A DNA stretch of 35,941 nt from Bdellovibrio sp. CG22_combo_CG10-13_8_21_14_all_39_27 (GCA_002786715.1 PCTW01000016.1:1-35941); one strand, 5' to 3'; counted from the stretch's first letter, positions 17,143 to 25,501 are shown. Notes: generated by a model not told the origin, from the letters alone. Program-made: numbers and translations.

Positions 17143-20100
17143 TACGCTATTCCTTCTGTTTCGATGAAGTCCCTCATGGCATCATATGATGGATCGATTA
17201 AATAATAATCCTCATAATGTGAAAATAGAGATGCGAGGTGTGAGGGGAGATCGGCTTTGAAGCGTCCCTTTCCTTGGAAGACTTCCCAATTATTCAAAGA
17301 ATAAGGTGATAACATTGATTTTAACTTAGCTTCAAATTTCTCAATAGTTTGAGCAAAAGCCTTTTGATCTTTATGAATACTATTTACTTGGCGTAAGTAT
17401 GAAGCGAATGAAAACTCATCACCATCCCAAGTACTAATGAGCATTAAAGGCTTGCTGATAAATTTTTCGCTTTTGGCGTAAACAATTCCCGCTTGTCCAC
17501 CTAAGAAGATCATTCCCATATCAGGCGAGATATCAGCTTGGTTGGCCAAACAGTAATCTTGAGCAGAGTAGCTATATCGTGAAGATGAAGTCTCATTATA
17601 AACTAAATTGGTCCCCAATTTGGTTGAAAGTTCCTTTAGTTGCTTTAGGAATTCACGCGGAACTCTTTGCATTGTTTGTTGTTGGATGGGTTCTAGCCAA
17701 ATGCCGAGATATTTTTCTTTTTTGAGATGATTTTCAACTTCAGTTAAAACTTCTTTCCAATTATTTTCATTTGGATTTTCCAAGTGATCTACAGGAAAAA
17801 AAGCATGTTGTTTAGAAGATAAAGATCTTGAAAGAAATGATCCATTTCCAAAATAATGACCTTTGAAAGTCAGCATTCTATAAGTTTGTTTACTTGAAAC
17901 ATACCAAAGTGATTTCGCAATCTTGTCGACACATTCTGATTGTCCTGAGCAGACATAGCCGTGGCGAAGTTCAGGAGTTATAGAACTAAAAAGTCCAGTG
18001 ACTTGCTCCATAAAACGCGCGCTTACAAAATTAGAAAGGCAAATCTTATTAACCATGTAAGGGAGTTGCTCATTGATATATTGTGAATCAAGTGAACGCT
18101 CAGTAATGGGTGAGGTTTTGGCCTGTGATAAGTTCAGCTTTGTCTTATTCCATTTGAGTGGAGAGGTATAATAAAAAACGTCTCTATAGTCTTCGTTGTC
18201 AGGATAATCCTCATGAATATAAAAGAGCTCATGCCCACCTAGTGATAAATTGATTGACAACATTGGTGCTGCTAGACGATCTCTATTGCGTCCATGAATT
18301 CTTTTAAGTCCCCGTGATTGGGCCATAAGAGAAGTCGCGTACTTGATTTGTCTTCCTAGACCATGGCCTTGTCCTTCTTTATTAACTGTTACATCAAGCA
18401 TGTAAAGCACACCTTCATCGTTAAAATAGGGATCTCTTTTAACACCTCTTTCTGTAGGGTTGATTTTAAGTGGTGAAGCAAAGGACATAGCTTCAATTTC
18501 ATCGTTTTTAATGAGGGCCAAGCAGATTGATGACGGATTAAGAGCTGCATCTTCGAATTTCTCAATCTTTGTCTGTCTCGCAGGCTCATAGTTGAGTTGT
18601 TGCATACGAACTATTTTTTCACGAAACTTTTCAAAGTTGTTTTTGTCGATAAAAACCAGCTCTGATGAACTACTTTCTCCAAAAAGTTTGCTCATTTGCT
18701 TCATCAGTTCTGCTTCAGGGAGTATTTCTCCTTGGAGATCAGAGAGCTTTGATTTCAAAATGAGCTCTTGCCAAGCATAGACGTTGTCACTGCTTCTTTC
18801 GGCCGTTTCTACGTGTGTAGGAAGTTTCTCGGAAGCATTATTGAAAAGTTCATTGGTAATATGATCGAGTTCGGCAAATAAGAATTCGAGGTCCTGTTGG
18901 TTATAGGCGGTATTTAAGCGGAAGCGTAGAGTTTTATCACCGGCAGGATAATAGAGCATTCCATGTTGAAATCTCTTATCTACATATTGATTGAGTTTAG
19001 TTTTATCTAGTACGTCAAAAGCAAAACAGAGGCCCATTCCCCTTGGTCTAGCTAAATGTTTTGAATGTTTCAGCACCAGTTGTTGGAGAAGTTTATCCCA
19101 GTGCTTTTCGAGGGATAATATTTTTTGTTGTGCTTGATCAAGTGCAATTGCATGAATGTATCCGCGAGCTAGAGAAGCCACTTGATATTCTTCTTGTCTT
19201 TCAAAAGCATCTTTGTAGAGATGATTAGGGGAGAGGACAAGACCTATTTGGGCCTTTTTTGCACATGTCACAAAGTCAGGCAATAAAGGGGAACCATCAA
19301 CATTCTTTAATTGAAATTGTGTATGCCAAAAAAATTCACGACCTAAATGAAAACCAGTTTGAACCTCATCAAAAATAACGGGCACACCAAATGTTTTGGC
19401 CATCAAAAGAAGGGCATTTTGAAAACGGTTTGAACTATAACAATCGCCACCTTCACATTGCATTGGTTCAACAATAATGGCAAAAAGTGTTTTGCTCAGA
19501 AGGGCTTCTCGCACTTTTTCGAGCGATTTTACCTCGAGACTTAACATTGGATCATTGTGATAACTTTCAGGAATGCTGAAGTCTGAACGAGTAGAATCGC
19601 GCCAGAGCTCACGCCATCCTTGAGGATTTGAAAGCATGATTTGCGAGTCCGGAAGTTCTGGGTAAGGAATATAAGTGATTTCATGTCCCGGCCACTCAAA
19701 TGGCTCTCTTTTACTTTTGTTCCAGGTGGCGGCCAATGTGACCATCATTCGTCCATGAAAGCTGCCTTCGAAGGCCAATACTTTGTTTGCCGATTTATGC
19801 TTGCGTCTTTTATAACAATAGCCTAATGCCGTTTCATTGGCCTCTGCTCCTGAATTGACGAAAGTCATTTCAACATGATTCCAATTTGTTTTTCTTTTAA
19901 CAAATGTTTCTAAACCATCGGTTAAAGCCTTTGTCGCTTCACCTTGAGTATTGTTGAGCCACGATTCAAGATAATGAGCGGTTCCCATAAATGCCGAAGG
20001 TGAAAAACCCAAGCCTAATGTGGCAATCTGTGAAGCTGCATCCATCATATATTTGGTTTCGCCCTTGGCTCCTTTAAGAGCTAAGTAGGGACCTTGAGAT

Positions 20101-20219
20101 TCACGTAAGAGCGTCAGGTACTCTTTTTTTTCGGGAGGAATGAGATCTCCCGTATAATATTTTTGAAGAGCTTCCTTTGAGGCCATTTGATCTTGAGAAT
20201 CGATAATAGGTAATTTCAT
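17142..20219 (-). CDS. Three-domain fusion: class-III aminotransferase - GNAT acetyltransferase - degenerate aminotransferase
   Basis: One open frame of 1025 residues encodes three domains. Residues ~1-460 are an intact class-III aminotransferase: SGAEANETAL (123-132), FEGSFHGR (150-157), IVEPMQ, IFDEVQTG (282-289) and CAKKAQIG (319-326) with the Schiff-base Lys, closest in motif style to lysine-6- and GABA-aminotransferases. Residues ~490-695 are a GNAT acetyltransferase with acetyl-CoA loop GQGHGLG (~617-623). Residues ~715-1025 again follow the aminotransferase order (CSGQSECVDKIAK, FKGHYFG, LEPIQ, YNETSSSR, LGGQAGIV). However, the cofactor Asp is Asn (YNET) and the Schiff-base Lys is missing (KK becomes GG), so this half should not bind PLP normally. 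It may be a structural partner, since these enzymes work as dimers. It lies nine bases after ddl. Confidence 0.85.
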   Translation of the reverse strand: MKLPIIDSQDQMASKEALQKYYTGDLIPPEKKEYLTLLRESQGPYLALKGAKGETKYMMDAASQIATLGLGFSPSAFMGTAHYLESWLNNTQGEATKALTDGLETFVKRKTNWNHVEMTFVNSGAEANETALGYCYKRRKHKSANKVLAFEGSFHGRMMVTLAATWNKSKREPFEWPGHEITYIPYPELPDSQIMLSNPQGWRELWRDSTRSDFSIPESYHNDPMLSLEVKSLEKVREALLSKTLFAIIVEPMQCEGGDCYSSNRFQNALLLMAKTFGVPVIFDEVQTGFHLGREFFWHTQFQLKNVDGSPLLPDFVTCAKKAQIGLVLSPNHLYKDAFERQEEYQVASLARGYIHAIALDQAQQKILSLEKHWDKLLQQLVLKHSKHLARPRGMGLCFAFDVLDKTKLNQYVDKRFQHGMLYYPAGDKTLRFRLNTAYNQQDLEFLFAELDHITNELFNNASEKLPTHVETAERSSDNVYAWQELILKSKLSDLQGEILPEAELMKQMSKLFGESSSSELVFIDKNNFEKFREKIVRMQQLNYEPARQTKIEKFEDAALNPSSICLALIKNDEIEAMSFASPLKINPTERGVKRDPYFNDEGVLYMLDVTVNKEGQGHGLGRQIKYATSLMAQSRGLKRIHGRNRDRLAAPMLSINLSLGGHELFYIHEDYPDNEDYRDVFYYTSPLKWNKTKLNLSQAKTSPITERSLDSQYINEQLPYMVNKICLSNFVSARFMEQVTGLFSSITPELRHGYVCSGQSECVDKIAKSLWYVSSKQTYRMLTFKGHYFGNGSFLSRSLSSKQHAFFPVDHLENPNENNWKEVLTEVENHLKKEKYLGIWLEPIQQQTMQRVPREFLKQLKELSTKLGTNLVYNETSSSRYSYSAQDYCLANQADISPDMGMIFLGGQAGIVYAKSEKFISKPLMLISTWDGDEFSFASYLRQVNSIHKDQKAFAQTIEKFEAKLKSMLSPYSLNNWEVFQGKGRFKADLPSHLASLFSHYEDYYLIDPSYDAMRDFIETEGIA

Positions 20220-20228
20220 AATTGAACC

Positions 20229-21221
20229 TTATGCTTTGAGATAAGAATGAATTCTATCTGTTAAAAAATCTTGATATTTAAGCCCGTTGTTTTCCATCAT
20301 GAGGGGAAAGAGCGAGATCGCTGTATGTCCTGGAAAAGTATTGATCTCGTTGAGGTAGACTGATCCTTCATGATCGAGAAAAAAATCAATTCTAGAGAGA
20401 TCTTTTAGTCTTAAACCCGCAAATGCCCTTTTCGCATAGGATTTCATTTCTTCTTTAATTACTGAAGATAATCCCTGAGCTTCTGTTTTGGTTTCAGTTT
20501 TAGATTCGCTATTATACTTTTCTTCAAAAGTATAAAACTTATCTGGGCAAACAATTTCTCCTGGATTCGTAGCAAAAAGTTGGCCATTGTATTGATAAGT
20601 GGCAATTTCCAGTTCTCGCCCCTTAATTGTTTTTTCAACAAGGACAAAAGGTGAGAGAGCGAATGCTTCTTTTAATCTTGTTTCTAACTGCGATTTTTCT
20701 GTAACATGGTAGCATCCTACTGAGCTGCCTTGTTCACTTGCTTTTATAAAGACGTCTTTATGAATTTCAAAAAAGTTTTTAACTTCTTGCAAAGATTCAT
20801 CGTTAAAATCGGAAAGAAATACAAATGGAGTTACAGGAATGTGTAAAGCTTGAAGCCAAAGCTTCGTGGATATTTTATTAAAACAGAGGATACTGGCCTC
20901 ATGGCCGCAACCTAAAAAAGGGAGACCCATCATTTCAAAGACGGCCTGGATATGTCCTGATTCTCCAGGAGGTCCGTGGATACAAGGAATTGCAAAATCA
21001 AGCTTAATCGTTTGATCTTCCAAAACGAGCAGTCCATCTTTGCGAAGCTCACAAGCTCGCCCTTTGCTGTCTCTTCTCGTTTGATCTTTGCCGATTTCAA
21101 CGAAATAAACCTCGAGATCAGCAACTGAGTTTAATTTTTCTTGCAGATATTTTGCTGACCGCAAAGAGATATCATGCTCTGAACCTCCGCCACCGCAAAT
21201 TAACAGAACATTTTTGGCCAT
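20229..21221 (-). CDS. ddl: D-alanine--D-alanine ligase family ATP-grasp enzyme
   Basis: The 330-residue protein has the complete Ddl pattern: GGGGSEHDISLRSA at the N-terminus (with the D-Ala-binding Glu), CIHGPPGESGHIQ, KASEQGSSVG (ATP-grasp lysine and serine loop), EKTIKGRELEIA, FYTFEEKYNS in the omega-loop region, and DFFLDHEGSVYLNEINTFPGHT with the Mg-binding Glu/Asn. It would join two D-alanines for peptidoglycan precursors; a D-Ala-D-X or other dipeptide ligase is possible. GGAGAGG precedes the ATG. It is co-transcribed with thrS and the aminotransferase fusion rather than with a division/cell-wall cluster, which is unusual, so it may be a second copy with a different substrate. Confidence 0.87.
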   Translation of the reverse strand: MAKNVLLICGGGGSEHDISLRSAKYLQEKLNSVADLEVYFVEIGKDQTRRDSKGRACELRKDGLLVLEDQTIKLDFAIPCIHGPPGESGHIQAVFEMMGLPFLGCGHEASILCFNKISTKLWLQALHIPVTPFVFLSDFNDESLQEVKNFFEIHKDVFIKASEQGSSVGCYHVTEKSQLETRLKEAFALSPFVLVEKTIKGRELEIATYQYNGQLFATNPGEIVCPDKFYTFEEKYNSESKTETKTEAQGLSSVIKEEMKSYAKRAFAGLRLKDLSRIDFFLDHEGSVYLNEINTFPGHTAISLFPLMMENNGLKYQDFLTDRIHSYLKA

Positions 21222-21236
21222 AACCTCTCCGAGCGC

Positions 21237-22988
21237 TTAGTCGCGCAATGGGGCAGGCATTTTCTCTAGATCAAGTTCGAGAAACTTTTTCTCAACATCA
21301 TCAACACTGAGTGTTTCTGAGTTGGCCTGTCCGTAGCCTCTTACACTTAAAGTATTTGTTTCCATTTCGCGGTCACCGATGACGAGCATAAAAGGAATCT
21401 TTCCCTTTTGAATTTGACGAGTTTTGTAACCCATACTTTCATTGCGATCATCAATATGAATTCTTAAGCCTAGCTTATCAAAGCGTGCTTTAATTTTTTG
21501 AGCAAAAGCTAAATGGAGGTCGTTATTTACCGGAACAATAGTCGCTTGATTGGGGGCCAACCAAAAAGGAAAAGCGCCGCCAACATGTTCTAGATAAACA
21601 CCAAAAAATCTTTCGAGCGATCCCAGTAAAGCACGGTGAATGACGACTGGACGCTCTTCACTGCCTTCTGCCGTTGTGTAAGTGAGATCGAATCTTTCGG
21701 GTAGTTGGAAATCCAATTGAATCGTGCCCAATTGGTGGTAGCGATTAAGGGCATCGGCAATTTCAATGTCGATCTTTGGTCCGTAAAACGCTCCATCGCC
21801 TTCTTTGATATGATACTCATGTCCACTCTGATCGAGCGCTCCTTTTAGTGCTGATTCTGCTTTATCCCAGGTGGCATCATCACCTGATTTTTTCTCTGGG
21901 CGAGTTGAAAGATTAACTTTCACTTTGTTAAATCCAAAATGGGCGTAACAAATAAAGAACATATTCATCAAATCTTTAATTTCTGCTTGAATTTTATCCA
22001 TTGGCAGAAAGATATGAGCGTCATCTTGGCAAAAAGTACGGACGCGAGTGAGCCCTGCCACGGCCCCGGCTTTTTCGTAGCGATGGAGACGACCGAAATC
22101 GGCGTAGCGAAGTGGGAGGTCACGATAGCTATAGCGATAATGCTTGAACATCAACATATGACATGGGCAGTTCATTGGCTTTACGGCATATTCTTTTTCA
22201 TCAATATTTGAAAAGTACATATTATCTTTGTAATGCTCGTAATGACCTGAAGTATGCCACAGATCAGAGTCTAAAATTTGTGGAGTGATGACTTCTGAAT
22301 AATCAAATTTCTTATAGATTCTGCGCATGAATTCGATCATCGAATTATAAACAAAGGCCCCTTTAGGCATAAAGAAAGGAGAAGCAGGGGCGACACCTTC
22401 AAAGTGGAAGAGTTCAAGCTCTTTTCCAAGCTTTCGATGGTCGCGTTTTTTGGCTTCTTCTAAAAAGTGCAGATGCTCTTTCAAATCTTCTTTATTCAAG
22501 AAGCAAGCGGCATAGACTCTTTGGAGCATTTGACGATTTGAATCTCCACGCCAATAAGCCCCGGCCGTATGAAGAATTTTAAAATAGAATGTGAGTTCAC
22601 TGGTATTTTCAACATGGGGACCGCGGCAAAGGTCGATAAATTCACCTTGTTGGTAACAAGAAATTTCTTCGTTTTCTGGAATCGCCGATATCAATTCAAC
22701 TTTTAAGGCCTGACCTTTCTTTTTAAAGAATTCAATCGCCTCGTTGCGTTTCATGACAACTCTTTCAACTGGAAGCTTTTCTTTAATGATCTCTTTCATT
22801 TTCGTTTCAATTTTTTTGAGATCTTCTTCAGTTAAGCGATAATCCATCTCAACATCATAATAGAAACCATTTTCAATTGTGGGACCAACTCCGAATTGAA
22901 CGTGGGATTCTGGCCAAAGTCTTTCAATGGCCTGGGCCATGAGATGGGCCGAAGAATGGCGGATAGTTTCGAGGTCTTGATGGGCCAT
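21237..22988 (-). CDS. thrS: Threonyl-tRNA synthetase lacking the N-terminal TGS domain
   Basis: A 583-residue class-II synthetase that charges tRNA-Thr. It starts directly in the second, editing domain (HSSAH at residues 11-15, CRGPH at 121-125). The catalytic core keeps the zinc ligands Cys274 (MNCPCH), His325 (DDAHIF) and His451 (IHRALLGS). Each is exactly 60 residues lower than the E. coli counterparts 334, 385 and 511, so everything except the first ~60 residues (the TGS domain) is present. The start is secure: an in-frame TAG lies just upstream with no other start between, and GGAG precedes the ATG by eight bases. The last residues, after the anticodon-binding domain, end normally. It opens the seven-gene operon. 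Confidence 0.95.
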   Translation of the reverse strand: MAHQDLETIRHSSAHLMAQAIERLWPESHVQFGVGPTIENGFYYDVEMDYRLTEEDLKKIETKMKEIIKEKLPVERVVMKRNEAIEFFKKKGQALKVELISAIPENEEISCYQQGEFIDLCRGPHVENTSELTFYFKILHTAGAYWRGDSNRQMLQRVYAACFLNKEDLKEHLHFLEEAKKRDHRKLGKELELFHFEGVAPASPFFMPKGAFVYNSMIEFMRRIYKKFDYSEVITPQILDSDLWHTSGHYEHYKDNMYFSNIDEKEYAVKPMNCPCHMLMFKHYRYSYRDLPLRYADFGRLHRYEKAGAVAGLTRVRTFCQDDAHIFLPMDKIQAEIKDLMNMFFICYAHFGFNKVKVNLSTRPEKKSGDDATWDKAESALKGALDQSGHEYHIKEGDGAFYGPKIDIEIADALNRYHQLGTIQLDFQLPERFDLTYTTAEGSEERPVVIHRALLGSLERFFGVYLEHVGGAFPFWLAPNQATIVPVNNDLHLAFAQKIKARFDKLGLRIHIDDRNESMGYKTRQIQKGKIPFMLVIGDREMETNTLSVRGYGQANSETLSVDDVEKKFLELDLEKMPAPLRD

Positions 22989-23013
22989 GATTTGTGCTCC
23001 AAATAACTGAAAT

Positions 23014-23043
23014 ATTATGAATTTCCGGCTCCAACTCTATCAA
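23014..23043 (-). promoter_or_regulatory. Promoter for the thrS-led operon
   Basis: On the minus strand TTGATA (23038-23043) and CATAAT (23014-23019) are separated by 18 bases, each one mismatch from the sigma-70 consensus. Transcription would begin near 23007, giving a leader of about 19 bases. There is no room for a T-box or other long leader regulator. Confidence 0.6.
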
Positions 23044-23102
23044 GCCCCTTAAGAGAAATCAACGACTCAGCCCACTAATTTTTACATGTTTCTTACATCG
23101 TT

Positions 23103-23132
23103 TTGACTTGTGGCAAGAACGGATGGTATGAA
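23103..23132 (+). promoter_or_regulatory. Promoter for the TPR/winged-helix regulator gene
   Basis: TTGACT (23103-23108) and TATGAA (23127-23132) are 18 bases apart on the plus strand, close to the sigma-70 consensus. Transcription would start near 23139, about 42 bases before the ATG. It diverges from the thrS promoter about 60 bases away. Confidence 0.5.
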
Positions 23133-23180
23133 TATGGCCTAATTGGGGACTTCGGGACCTGGTTATCTGGGGGTTAGAAA

Positions 23181-24440
23181 ATGAATGATACGCAAACCAT
23201 TATGGAATCTGACAGTGGTATTTTGGCCTACATCTCTGACGAAGAGCTCAATGTAGACCCAAAAATGCTAACGAAGTATGAAATTGGTCGCTCTCACTAT
23301 CAATTGGCCAAGCTTTACTACGACAAATCAGACCTTTCCAAAGCAGAATTTCATTTTGCTCAGGCCATTAAAGGCACTGAAAGACCGAAAGATAATTACT
23401 CAACACTTAAAATTTTAGGCTTTTTGATCAGAATTGCTTCTGAGAAGTTGGAAGATGATAAGGCCCAACGTTATATAGCATTGGCAGAGGAATTGGCCGA
23501 TGAGTTAAGCCGTGAGTTAGGCAGCTTAAGTGCTGAATACTTCTATAATGCAGGTATTGTTTCAAATTACCGCGGTGATTTTGAAAATGCCCGTACGCAG
23601 TTTGAGCTTTGCTATAAAAAGTCGAAAGAAGAAAACGAGCCTGAACTTCTTTCTAAATGCCTTTTGGCCTTGGCCGTGAACTGTTTTAACCGTCGTGAAT
23701 TCCAAGGTGCTCTCGATTTCTTACATCAACTTGATCAACTTTTAAAAATTATCAAGAAAAACTACCTTCTTGGCGCCATGTATATGTCTTACGCTAAAGT
23801 TTATAGCGAACTCGATATCCAGGACCGTGCGCTTGAATATTATTCGTTGGCCAACATGACTCTTCAAAGTAAGAAGTGCTGGAACCTTTATGGATACGTT
23901 CTTTTAGGAAAAGGTGCAATTTTTAAGCGTTTAGGCGATTTTGAATCAGCGCTTAAGTTTTTCGAACTTGCTAAGGAAACGGCCGATACTCAAACTTTTA
24001 AGCGATTGATGACTTTGATTAAGTCTGAAATAGAAGATGTTAATGATTCAAGCGTTGATATTTATCTTGATCGTACCAACCGCAAGATCAAAGAGCGCAA
24101 TCTAGGGACAATTGATTTTAAACATCGTTTTGTTTTACTTGAGATTCTTTTCCTTTTGGCCAAGAATCCGGGGTCATATTATGATAAAGAACAATTAGCG
24201 AAAATGATTTGGCGCGATGAGTATAATCCACTCATTCACGATAAACTCATTTATACGAGCGTTTCACGCCTGAGAAAATTGATTGAGCCTAAGAATGAGA
24301 AAAACGATAAGAGAAAATATATTATCCGTGGCAAAGATGGTTATACCTTCAATCCACACGTTAAAATTCGTTTCCACATGGAAGGGAAGTCTGAAGGTCA
24401 AAAGACCATCGGTAACGTCGATTTGGGCTCGCCAGTCTAA
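23181..24440 (+). CDS. TPR-repeat protein with C-terminal OmpR-type winged helix
   Basis: The 419-residue protein starts with about seven tetratricopeptide-like helical hairpins (residues ~30-290; alternating helices such as KAEFHFAQAIKGTE and YFYNAGIVSNYRGDFENA). It ends with an OmpR/PhoB-type DNA-binding domain (~310-405): FKHRFVLLEILFLLAKN, DKEQLAKMIW, LIYTSVSRLRKLIEP (recognition helix), then IIRGKDGYTF (wing hairpin). There is no receiver domain, so control is probably through protein contacts at the TPR face. SARP/AfsR-type regulators combine the same domains in the opposite order. GGGGG lies upstream of the ATG. The next frame overlaps the end of this gene. Its target is unknown; the neighbouring divergent thrS operon is one candidate. 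Confidence 0.82.
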   Translation: MNDTQTIMESDSGILAYISDEELNVDPKMLTKYEIGRSHYQLAKLYYDKSDLSKAEFHFAQAIKGTERPKDNYSTLKILGFLIRIASEKLEDDKAQRYIALAEELADELSRELGSLSAEYFYNAGIVSNYRGDFENARTQFELCYKKSKEENEPELLSKCLLALAVNCFNRREFQGALDFLHQLDQLLKIIKKNYLLGAMYMSYAKVYSELDIQDRALEYYSLANMTLQSKKCWNLYGYVLLGKGAIFKRLGDFESALKFFELAKETADTQTFKRLMTLIKSEIEDVNDSSVDIYLDRTNRKIKERNLGTIDFKHRFVLLEILFLLAKNPGSYYDKEQLAKMIWRDEYNPLIHDKLIYTSVSRLRKLIEPKNEKNDKRKYIIRGKDGYTFNPHVKIRFHMEGKSEGQKTIGNVDLGSPV

Positions 24441-24975
24441 AGCGGTAGTATTAGCTCTTAGCTTTTGTTTTTCACCGGTCCATGCGGTACAATCCGCACG
24501 TCCTATGAAAGACAAAGCTTTAGTTCGTATCGACAGTCTGGTTTATTTCACCAGCGATTTTAAAATCCTTAAAAATTCACTCCAATGGATGATTTGCCAA
24601 AATAATGGAAAGGCATCGAAAGAAATAAGCTCATTGTGGAAGTCGCTTCAATTGCCGGAGAATTGGTGGAAAACGGATATTGATTTAACCAAGTCAATTC
24701 CCCAGTCGCACCCTCATATGATGAGTTTGGTAAATTTTCTTAAAATTGTGCATTTTTATCGCCTCCAAGGTCGCTTGGCCCGGCCAAATGTTGAAAAATC
24801 AAAAAGCAAATGCCGCAATCTTTGGAGTGACGATTATCGTCAATGGGTTTCCGAATTAAACAATTTAGAAATTCTTTTGGGTCAACTTAAAGAGGGGGAA
24901 AAGGGGAGCGAGCTCAACCTTGGTCTCCAACTTGATCGCATTCTTGGAAATCTTCAGTATGAATTTTTCAATTGA
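24295..24975 (+). CDS. Unknown protein, probably exported; start uncertain
   Basis: The frame is open from a TTG at 24283 (first ATG 24295) to 24975. Residues encoded at about 24442-24490 look like a signal peptide (AVVLALSFCFSPVHA, with an A-x-A-like cleavage site), just after the previous gene stops at 24440. This implies that the codons before 24420 may not be translated. No good start exists right before the signal (ATT at 24421, CTG at 24391), whereas the ATG at 24505 would remove it. The mature part is helical and rich in Lys, Leu and Trp, with no known motif. Translation may be coupled to the TPR gene. It overlaps the following gene by 17 bases. Confidence 0.5.
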   Translation: MRKTIRENILSVAKMVIPSIHTLKFVSTWKGSLKVKRPSVTSIWARQSKAVVLALSFCFSPVHAVQSARPMKDKALVRIDSLVYFTSDFKILKNSLQWMICQNNGKASKEISSLWKSLQLPENWWKTDIDLTKSIPQSHPHMMSLVNFLKIVHFYRLQGRLARPNVEKSKSKCRNLWSDDYRQWVSELNNLEILLGQLKEGEKGSELNLGLQLDRILGNLQYEFFN

Positions 24976-25426
24976 AACCTTTGGTCTCGATTCATCCTTA
25001 ATAGTTGATTCATCTCTATCTGATCAATGGGAAGCCTTAGACGAGTACTTTCCTTATCCATGGACTGCTGAGGGCTGGCGTGACCTTTATCAACAGTGGG
25101 ATCGTCATCTCGTTCTTCATATTTTGGAGTCTCAAAAAATAATAGGGTTAGTGCTCTATGGATTTAATAGTGATGAGACGGCCCATCTCTACAAGATTGT
25201 AGTCAATCCTCTTTATCGAAAGAGGGGATATGCTGGCATGCTTTTAGAGCGATCTATTGAATATTTAAAAAGTAAAAGCTGCAAAAGTGTTTTTCTTGAA
25301 GTTGAAGACACTAATGTTGCGGCGCATAAACTATATCTAAAATACCATTTTGAAAATCTTCATTTCGCTCGCCATTTTTACGGTCAAAACCGCCATGCTT
25401 ACAAAATGATGCTAAGCATTTCTTGA
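24959..25426 (+). CDS. rimI: GNAT acetyltransferase, RimI-like
   Basis: The 155-residue protein is a single GNAT domain of the type that acetylates the N-terminal alanine of ribosomal protein S18. Motif A reads LYKIVVNPLYRKRGYAGMLL (acetyl-CoA loop RKRGYA), followed by VFLEVEDTNVAAHKLYLKYHF and a C-terminal FYGQNRHAYKMML, a good match to RimI (YY...ALVM-type ending). Other protein or small-molecule acceptors cannot be excluded. The ATG at 24959 is preferred over the in-frame TTG at 24920, because it is a standard start and gives a normal RimI N-terminus. It overlaps the upstream gene by 17 bases, so the two are probably co-transcribed, and it ends before a terminator. Confidence 0.75.
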   Translation: MNFSIETFGLDSSLIVDSSLSDQWEALDEYFPYPWTAEGWRDLYQQWDRHLVLHILESQKIIGLVLYGFNSDETAHLYKIVVNPLYRKRGYAGMLLERSIEYLKSKSCKSVFLEVEDTNVAAHKLYLKYHFENLHFARHFYGQNRHAYKMMLSIS

Positions 25427-25438
25427 AATTCTATATAC

Positions 25439-25467
25439 TTGATTTATTGCCTGAACTTCGTTATAAA
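25439..25467 (+). promoter_or_regulatory. Promoter of the rimP-nusA-infB operon
   Basis: TTGATT (25439-25444) and TATAAA (25462-25467) are 17 bases apart, an excellent sigma-70 match. Transcription would begin near 25474. This is the only clear promoter before rimP; the region after the terminator at 25502-25534 is too short (16 bases) to hold one. A small hairpin with loose stem (25474-25490) followed by T6 sits at the start site and may end upstream transcripts. Confidence 0.6.
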
Positions 25468-25501
25468 TACCTGCCTTAAAACATTTTAGGTTTTTTGAAT
25501 T

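Noticed and set aside
22989-23013. T-box or other amino-acid-sensing leader before thrS
   Set aside because: The predicted leader is only about 19 bases, and no T-box sequence or terminator is present.
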